Source: CAYFVR01 sp046541515 | GTDB lineage: Bacteria > Desulfobacterota > Desulfobacteria > Desulfobacterales > Desulfococcaceae | Length of the DNA stretch: 17,980 nucleotides | Direction of reading: 5' to 3' | NCBI GenBank assembly: GCA_046541515.1 | Contig: JBKHDD010000100.1 | Span: 1 to 17,980, forward strand | In this document: positions 13,617 to 17,980 of the stretch, piece after piece | Layout of the letters: the number at the start of each line of letters is the position of its first letter | How positions within the stretch are numbered: the first letter of the stretch is position 1 | Notes under the pieces: generated by a model | Told to the model about the DNA's origin: nothing | The model's database searches: none | What the model saw: the letters and a program-made list of their open reading frames with translations, nothing else | Translations under genes and position numbers: made by a program

Positions 13617-13882
13617 AAGATCAACTCGGGATGTTTTACTACCCCTTTCCGGAAAACCACCGCGTCCGCATGTACGTGAAGGAGGCGGGCGGGGACGTCT
13701 GCTTCCGCATGTGGAACGCCGACGACGAAAACATGTGGGCGGAACACGGCTGGGTTCCCTACGCCGCCATCCGGGAGGCGTCCGCCATGTACGACCGGAA
13801 AAAGGACGGATTTGACCCTCGGCGGGCCTACGACTTGGACACGGCCCGTGCGTTGATCGAAGAAGAGCGCCTCAACCGATAG
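13613..13882 (+). CDS. Small unknown protein coupled to the Cys-rich protein
   Basis: The 89-residue product is not recognised. It is soluble and rich in aromatic and charged residues: MFYYPFPENHRVRMYVKEAGGDVCFRMWN reads like a beta-sheet unit when split at the glycine pair, followed by helices around IREASAMYDRKKDG and DLDTARALIEEERLNR. The pattern of two strands, an acidic tryptophan-containing loop (DDENMWAEHGWVPY) and two helices suggests a small independent domain. Its ATG lies inside the stop of the Cys-rich gene (ATGA), so the two proteins are probably made together. A 36-base gap separates it from the OmpA-type lipoprotein gene. Confidence 0.7.
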   Translation: MKDQLGMFYYPFPENHRVRMYVKEAGGDVCFRMWNADDENMWAEHGWVPYAAIREASAMYDRKKDGFDPRRAYDLDTARALIEEERLNR

Positions 13883-13918
13883 AGCTCCCAACCGAAAAAA
13901 AACGGAGGAAAGCGGCTC

Positions 13919-14563
13919 ATGAAACTCGTCCTTCCGACACTCGCCCTGGCGGGATCGCTTGCCCTGGCCCTGGGCGGTTGCGCCAGCCGAGGCTACGTGG
14001 ATCAGCGGATCAACGACGCCCTGAACACCGAAATCAATTTGGTCCGGACCGACATGGAAACGGAGTTTGACGAAATTCGTCAGGGCTTGGAAGCCCATGC
14101 GGAAGAGATCGGCACCCTCAAGTCTGAAGTTCGGGAAAACCGTGAGCTGGTGGAGGAGGCGCTGGAGCGGGCGAAAGCCGCCGAAAAGGTGGAATCGGAC
14201 GGCAAACTGCTCTACGAGGTGGTCATCTCCGACGAATCGCTTCCGTTTGCCTTCGACGAAAGCGAACTGTCCGCCGAGGCCAAGGAGCAACTCGACATTT
14301 TCGCGAGTGTGCTCATCGAAGAAAACGACGACGTTTATATTGAAATCCAAGGCCATACCGACAACATCGGCTCCGAAGCGTACAACCTGGATCTGGGCCG
14401 GGAGCGGGCTCAATCGGTTCTTTCCTACCTCCACGAGCGCCACGATTTCCCCCTGCACCGGATGGACGCCTACTCTTACGGGGAATCCAAGCCGGCGGCC
14501 GAAAACGACACCGCCGAAAACCGCGCCCGCAACCGCCGGGTCATGTTGATGGTCCTGGAGTAA
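13919..14563 (+). CDS. OmpA-family outer-membrane lipoprotein
   Basis: The 214-residue product starts with a lipoprotein signal peptide (hydrophobic stretch 3-18, lipobox LGG-C21). Ala at +2 is consistent with outer-membrane sorting. Residues 28-92 form a long charged helix with heptad-like spacing (coiled coil), and residues 98-214 are an OmpA C-terminal peptidoglycan-binding domain, with GHTDNIGSEAYNLDLGRERA (145-164), YSYGESKP (186-192) and NRARNRRVML (201-210). The arrangement is that of a Pal-like or spacer-containing lipoprotein linking the outer membrane to the cell wall. ACGGAGGAAAG precedes the ATG. A terminator follows the stop, so it ends a transcription unit; whether it shares a transcript with the two genes upstream is not decided. 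Confidence 0.92.
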   Translation: MKLVLPTLALAGSLALALGGCASRGYVDQRINDALNTEINLVRTDMETEFDEIRQGLEAHAEEIGTLKSEVRENRELVEEALERAKAAEKVESDGKLLYEVVISDESLPFAFDESELSAEAKEQLDIFASVLIEENDDVYIEIQGHTDNIGSEAYNLDLGRERAQSVLSYLHERHDFPLHRMDAYSYGESKPAAENDTAENRARNRRVMLMVLE

Positions 14564-14595
14564 TTCCGGATATTTCAACCCGGCTCAATTCCTCG

Positions 14596-14629
14596 CCTGG
14601 TTCCCTTTCGGGGACCGGGCATTTTTTTT
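14596..14629 (+). terminator. Rho-independent terminator after the OmpA-type lipoprotein gene
   Basis: CCTGGTTCCC (14596-14605) pairs with GGGGACCGGG (14610-14619) around a TTTC loop, with two G-T wobbles, followed by a T8 run (14622-14629). The T-run ends just before the GGAG that serves the next start codon at 14642. Confidence 0.85.
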
Positions 14630-14641
14630 CGGAGACCGCCC

Positions 14642-17344
14642 ATGCGCCTTTTCCCCTGTCCGCTTCCATTGCTTCCATTGCTATCGCTGGTTCTTCCGAC
14701 TTTGGTTCTCGCCGCGCCGCCTTCGGTAAGCCTGGATCCATCCAATGGGGGGGGCGTTTCGCCGGATATTTTCGTCTTGTTTGCGGAGGGCGACGGCCCG
14801 GTTCGGATCGCGCCGACGGCCTCCGTCTCCGATCCGGAAAACGACGTGCTGGATGAAGTCGTTTTGGAACTGGCGCCGGTTGGCGCCACGGACTTTTTGG
14901 ACGCGGCCGCCGAAGCCGGGATCGGAGCGAATTGGGACGGCGAGACGCTTCGGCTGGCGGGACCGGCCTCTCCCGCCGATTTCCAGCGGGTGCTACGGAC
15001 GGCCACGTTTTTTGCCGAGGGCGACAATCCGGATCCAAGGCCCCGGGAAATCACGATTACCGCCGTGGACGGAGCGGAAACGTCCGACCCGGTCACGGCG
15101 ACGGTTCGGGTCCAAACCGTCAACGATCGCCCGGAGTTGGATTTGAACCCGACGGCGGAAGGGCGCGGGAACGTGGTTGCACTTCCGGAGGCGTTGGGAT
15201 CGGTGTTGCTGTCCCCCAACGCGGTCATTTCGGACCCGGACCACGACTTTCTGGAAACCGCTTCGGTGGAGCGAATTCTCGGAGCGCCCGGGGACGACGT
15301 CTCCCTGGACGCCGCGGGAACGGGATTGACGGTGGAATCGTTGGACGGAGAACTCCGGCTGACGGGCGCCGGGGAGATTTCCGTTTACGAAAGCGTCCTC
15401 CGCTCTCTTCGTCTGACGCCCGCCGACGCGGAAAACGATCGCGTGTTCGCGGTCACGGTCTCCGATGGCTCGCGGAAAAGCCGGGTTTCCCTGGCCATCG
15501 CCGCCCTGGACCCCAGCGATCCGCCGGAAGTGGCGACCGCCACCTTTACGGAAAACGGCGATCCCGCGGCCGTTGCCGGCGAAGGCGCCACTTTGACGGA
15601 TCCCTCCGGAAACGGTTTTTCCGCCCTGACGGTGACTTTTCAAAATGTGCAGCCGGGCGACCAGCTCACCGCGGATACGTCGGGTACCGCCGTCATCGGG
15701 AACTATTCCGACGGCGCCCTTCGCCTCGCCGGCCAGGACGACGCCGCCGCCTACACCAAGATTCTGCGGTCCATCGCGTTTTTCAACCCATCCGACACCC
15801 CGTCCGCGGAACTTCGCGTGTTGACGTTCCTGGTGGAAAGCGGCGACTTGTCCAGTTCAGCCGCGACCACGGTGTTGTCGGTTCTGCCGGTCAACGACCC
15901 TCCGGAACTAAGCCTTCCCGGCCCGCAGTTGACCCCCCAAAATGTCCCATTGATTTTTAGCTCGGTGGAAAACAACGCCGTTTCCGTCTCCGATCCGGAC
16001 GCGGGCGACGGGATCGTCGCCCTTTCCCTTTTCGTCCCCCGAGGCGCCCTTTCCGCCGGCGCCGGCAACGGGGCGGAATTGAGCGGCGTGGGGACCAATG
16101 AGCTGGAGGCGACCGGGACGGTGACCGACGTCAACACCGCCCTGAACGGTCTCCGATACGATCCCCAGCCGGATTGGCAGGGCGTTTTGTTCTTGACCGT
16201 CACGGCCGACGATCGGGGCCATTCCGGCGCCCCCGGCCCGGCCTTTGATCAGGAGAGCGTGGAGATCACCGTGGCCGTGCCCACCGCTCCCGATCCCCCG
16301 GCGGCCGACGCTGGTCCGGACCAGCGGGTGGAAGAAGGCGCATTCGTGGAGCTGGACGGCGGGAATTCCTTTGCGCGAGAGGGAACCCTGACCGGGTTTT
16401 CCTGGGATCAGACGGCGGGTCCCGCCGTGAGCCTGAGCGGGGGGGATACGGCGAACCCGGATTTTACCGCGCCGGAGGTGGAGGCGGACACAATCCTCCG
16501 GTTTCGGTTGACGGTGGTGGACAGTCAGGGGGAATCCGACATGGACGAAGCGACGGTGACGGTTGCGAACATCGACGTTCCCGGTCCCGGCGCGCCGGAT
16601 TTGACGGTGGAAGAAGGTCAAACGGCGGTCCTCCCGGCCGGGGCGGCGGTGGACGGTTCCGTTGGCGTCCGTTGGGAACAGATTTCCGGGCCGAACGCCC
16701 CGCTTTCCGATCCAAACGCGGCCCAACCGGCCTTCGTCGCGTCCGCCGCCGGTCCGGAGGGTGAACGATTGATTTTTCAGCGAACGGTGTTCCGCGAATC
16801 CGCCGATCCGGTGGTCGGGGAGGTGGCGGTGGAGGTGCGAGACAACGGCATCACCGGATTTCCGGAGGAGGCGTTGACCTATCGAACGGCGGGCGGCGCG
16901 GCCATGGGCATTCAAGTTGCCAACGGGGAACTGGTTCGTCTGGACGCGGTGGACCCGGCCAGCATTGAAGATCGGCGCCGTCGTCCGTCGGATTTCGCGT
17001 TCGGCGTCACTGGGCTGGAAATCCGGGTCCCTGGTTCCGGCCGCCGGGCCTCCATCACCTTCTTTCTGCCCGCCCCGGCCAACCCCGAAGATCGCTGGTT
17101 CAAGCACGATCCCTCGGTGGGCTGGTACGACTTCGGCGCGGCCTTTTCCGAAGACCGCACCCGGGTTTCCCTGGAAATCGGCGACGGCTCCCGGGGCGAC
17201 GTGGACGGCATCGCCAACGGCAGAATCGTCGATCCCTCCGGGCTAGGCACTCCGTCCGGACTTCCGCCCGCGCCGGGTTTGGACAATGAAGGCGACGGGG
17301 ACGGTGGGGGGTGTTTTTTGCGGACGGTGGAGGCTGCTCGGTAA
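14642..17344 (+). CDS. Large secreted protein: cadherin-like repeats, PKD/REJ domain, choice-of-anchor U domain
   Basis: The 900-residue product begins with a signal peptide (hydrophobic 8-23, AA-P near 24-26). Four Asp-rich cadherin-like units follow: about 27-160, 165-290, 295-417 and 420-545. Each has a SDPENDVL/SDPDHDFL-type Ca-binding turn, and boundaries such as VNDRPEL and VNDPPEL. Residues 552-643 form a PKD/REJ domain (AGPDQRVEEGAFVELDGG, FSWDQTAGPAVSLSG); 652-715 look like a second, shorter one. Residues 734-869 match the choice-of-anchor U domain (DNGITGFPEEALTYRTAGG, WFKHDPSVGWYDFG, DVDGIANGRIVDPSGLG). The end is Gly/Asp-rich, then GGGC891FLRTVEAAR, resembling the start of a CFI-box C-terminal sorting signal but stopping nine residues after the Cys. 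It is likely a calcium-dependent surface or matrix protein. A GGAG Shine-Dalgarno supports the start. Confidence 0.88.
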   Translation: MRLFPCPLPLLPLLSLVLPTLVLAAPPSVSLDPSNGGGVSPDIFVLFAEGDGPVRIAPTASVSDPENDVLDEVVLELAPVGATDFLDAAAEAGIGANWDGETLRLAGPASPADFQRVLRTATFFAEGDNPDPRPREITITAVDGAETSDPVTATVRVQTVNDRPELDLNPTAEGRGNVVALPEALGSVLLSPNAVISDPDHDFLETASVERILGAPGDDVSLDAAGTGLTVESLDGELRLTGAGEISVYESVLRSLRLTPADAENDRVFAVTVSDGSRKSRVSLAIAALDPSDPPEVATATFTENGDPAAVAGEGATLTDPSGNGFSALTVTFQNVQPGDQLTADTSGTAVIGNYSDGALRLAGQDDAAAYTKILRSIAFFNPSDTPSAELRVLTFLVESGDLSSSAATTVLSVLPVNDPPELSLPGPQLTPQNVPLIFSSVENNAVSVSDPDAGDGIVALSLFVPRGALSAGAGNGAELSGVGTNELEATGTVTDVNTALNGLRYDPQPDWQGVLFLTVTADDRGHSGAPGPAFDQESVEITVAVPTAPDPPAADAGPDQRVEEGAFVELDGGNSFAREGTLTGFSWDQTAGPAVSLSGGDTANPDFTAPEVEADTILRFRLTVVDSQGESDMDEATVTVANIDVPGPGAPDLTVEEGQTAVLPAGAAVDGSVGVRWEQISGPNAPLSDPNAAQPAFVASAAGPEGERLIFQRTVFRESADPVVGEVAVEVRDNGITGFPEEALTYRTAGGAAMGIQVANGELVRLDAVDPASIEDRRRRPSDFAFGVTGLEIRVPGSGRRASITFFLPAPANPEDRWFKHDPSVGWYDFGAAFSEDRTRVSLEIGDGSRGDVDGIANGRIVDPSGLGTPSGLPPAPGLDNEGDGDGGGCFLRTVEAAR

Positions 17345-17719
17345 ATTTCCAATTTCGGTTGGGTTTATACCGGAATACCGCCGCCTTTATTTCCCAAGGC
17401 AATGGGAAAAAGTTTGGATTCAGCATCATGCCAATGCGCTGAATTTAACCAAGGCCATTGGCGTAAATTTCCATACCGCGCCCGGGAGAGACGAGTTGTG
17501 CCTGCCTCCGATTCGGGCCATGTTCCGTTGCGGCGAGTGCAACCCAAGGCTGCCGGGACATGGGATCGTCTCTATTGCCAATGGTCCCAAATGTTTTATG
17601 ACGAATCGCATTCGCCCTTGGACAATCAAGCACATTTGTCCATTGAAAACTCAAAGGAACGGCATTGGAATGGGGCTGGCTGATTTTAGGGGAATGATTT
17701 TTTTGAAAGAGGGATTGAA
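17345..17719. other. Unassigned hairpin-rich region before the VapBC-like pair
   Basis: No convincing gene was found here. Open frames exist, but none has a good start, known motif or consistent codon bias. Short inverted repeats are present: TTTCCCA/TGGGAAA (17390-17396 with 17403-17409), ATTCAGC/GCTGAAT a little further on, and GCCATTGG versus CCAATGG around 17454 and 17578. Composition is more AT-rich than the preceding gene. It may be a decayed repeat or a mobile-element remnant. Confidence 0.4.
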
Positions 17720-17953
17720 ATGGAAATCGAAACCACGATTAAGGACCTTCCCGAAAAAATTCGTGCCTTAAATATTCCACCGGAAACGAACATTCGAATC
17801 ATTATTCCGGAAGAAGAGGAAAATCGCGTTCCACCGAAAGGAAGCCGATTTCTTTTTCTCGATAGTCCCCATTGGGACGGCGAGGGACCCAGCGACATTT
17901 CCGAGAATTTGGATGATTATTTGTATGATGAGGAAAGCATTCATGGCCGTTAG
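17720..17953 (+). CDS. vapB: VapB-like antitoxin
   Basis: The 77-residue product starts MEIETTIKDLPEKIRALNIP, followed by NIRIIIPEEEE, a small strand-helix-strand unit seen in antitoxins that pair with PIN-domain toxins. The C-terminal half (DSPHWDGEGPSDISENLDDYLYDEE) is acidic and contains the W/D/Y residues typical of the toxin-neutralising tail. GAGGG lies upstream of the ATG. Its stop codon overlaps the start of a PIN-type toxin by eleven bases, the normal arrangement for vapBC, and both are AT-rich compared with the chromosome block. The protein probably binds and inhibits the toxin and represses its own promoter; this is inferred from the family. Antitoxins in this class are diverse, so the subfamily is uncertain. 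Confidence 0.75.
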   Translation: MEIETTIKDLPEKIRALNIPPETNIRIIIPEEEENRVPPKGSRFLFLDSPHWDGEGPSDISENLDDYLYDEESIHGR

Positions 17954-17980
17954 GTGCTTTGTGGACACTGGAGCGTATTT
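17943..17980 (+). CDS. vapC: VapC-like PIN-domain toxin, 3'-truncated by the window edge
   Basis: Twelve codons are visible, giving MAVRCFVDTGAY. F-V-D-T-G-A is the N-terminal strand and first catalytic Asp (D8) of PIN-domain ribonucleases such as VapC. It overlaps the antitoxin frame by eleven bases, as expected for a vapBC operon. VapC toxins cleave tRNA or rRNA; the target is not known here. The rest of the gene lies outside the window, so the family call rests on this short stretch plus context. Confidence 0.65.
   Translation, partial: MAVRCFVDTGAY

Noticed and set aside
13097..14578. Long open frame on the minus strand (493 codons)
   Set aside because: It runs opposite three well-supported plus-strand genes including the OmpA-type lipoprotein; no domain is recognised.
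15908..17107. Minus-strand open frame of 399 codons
   Set aside because: It lies entirely opposite the large secreted protein, whose domains are clear; it is a shadow.
17286..17771. 161-codon open frame overlapping the end of the secreted protein and the antitoxin start
   Set aside because: It has no plausible ribosome binding site, conflicts with two better genes, and its middle part lacks any family I recognise.

Overview
The window looks like a piece of a GC-rich chromosome from an anaerobic bacterium, most likely a member of the Desulfobacterota (formerly Deltaproteobacteria). The clues are a multi-subunit 2-oxoacid:acceptor oxidoreductase with a fused flavin/iron-sulfur subunit, an OmpA-type lipoprotein (so a Gram-negative envelope), and a large exported protein with a choice-of-anchor U domain ending in a Gly-rich Cys-Phe-Leu tail. 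The taxonomic call is inference. Both ends of the window are clearly more AT-rich than the middle and carry toxin-antitoxin genes, so the central block is framed by accessory DNA.

Left part (1-4904): the 3' end of a RelE/HigB-like toxin, then a nested hairpin, then four overlapping genes (gamma, delta fused to a GltD-like flavoprotein, alpha, beta). These encode one 2-oxoacid:ferredoxin/NAD(P) oxidoreductase and end in a strong intrinsic terminator. Three successive four-base ATGA overlaps indicate tight translational coupling.

Middle part (4905-11329): an inverted pair of TTCA/TGAA-loop hairpins lies in front of an unrecognised 324-residue protein that resembles a degenerate PD-(D/E)XK nuclease fold. 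Next come two small unknown proteins and a GatB/YqeY-family protein. The minus strand then carries a Cys/Gly-tailed small protein, YaaA, and an RmlD-like SDR reductase. A DraG-type ADP-ribosylglycohydrolase diverges from the reductase and is followed by a membrane-anchored rhodanese.

Right part (11330-17980): a cluster of palindromes includes the terminator of the queE-queC operon (minus strand, 7-deazaguanine pathway). Its QueE lacks the middle cysteine of the radical-SAM CX3CX2C motif. Diverging from queE, a consensus-like promoter sits almost on the start codon of a Cys-rich YkgJ-like protein, which is coupled to an 89-residue partner. An OmpA-family lipoprotein, a terminator and a 900-residue secreted cadherin-like/PKD protein follow. 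The window closes with about 375 bp of unassigned, hairpin-rich DNA and the beginning of a VapBC-like toxin-antitoxin pair cut by the window edge.

No rRNA, tRNA, CRISPR array, transposase or prophage gene was seen. I found no single unambiguous new system. The best candidates for a second look are the altered QueE, the fused oxidoreductase subunit, the YkgJ-like pair with a possibly leaderless mRNA, the nuclease-like protein without its lysine, and the hairpin families.
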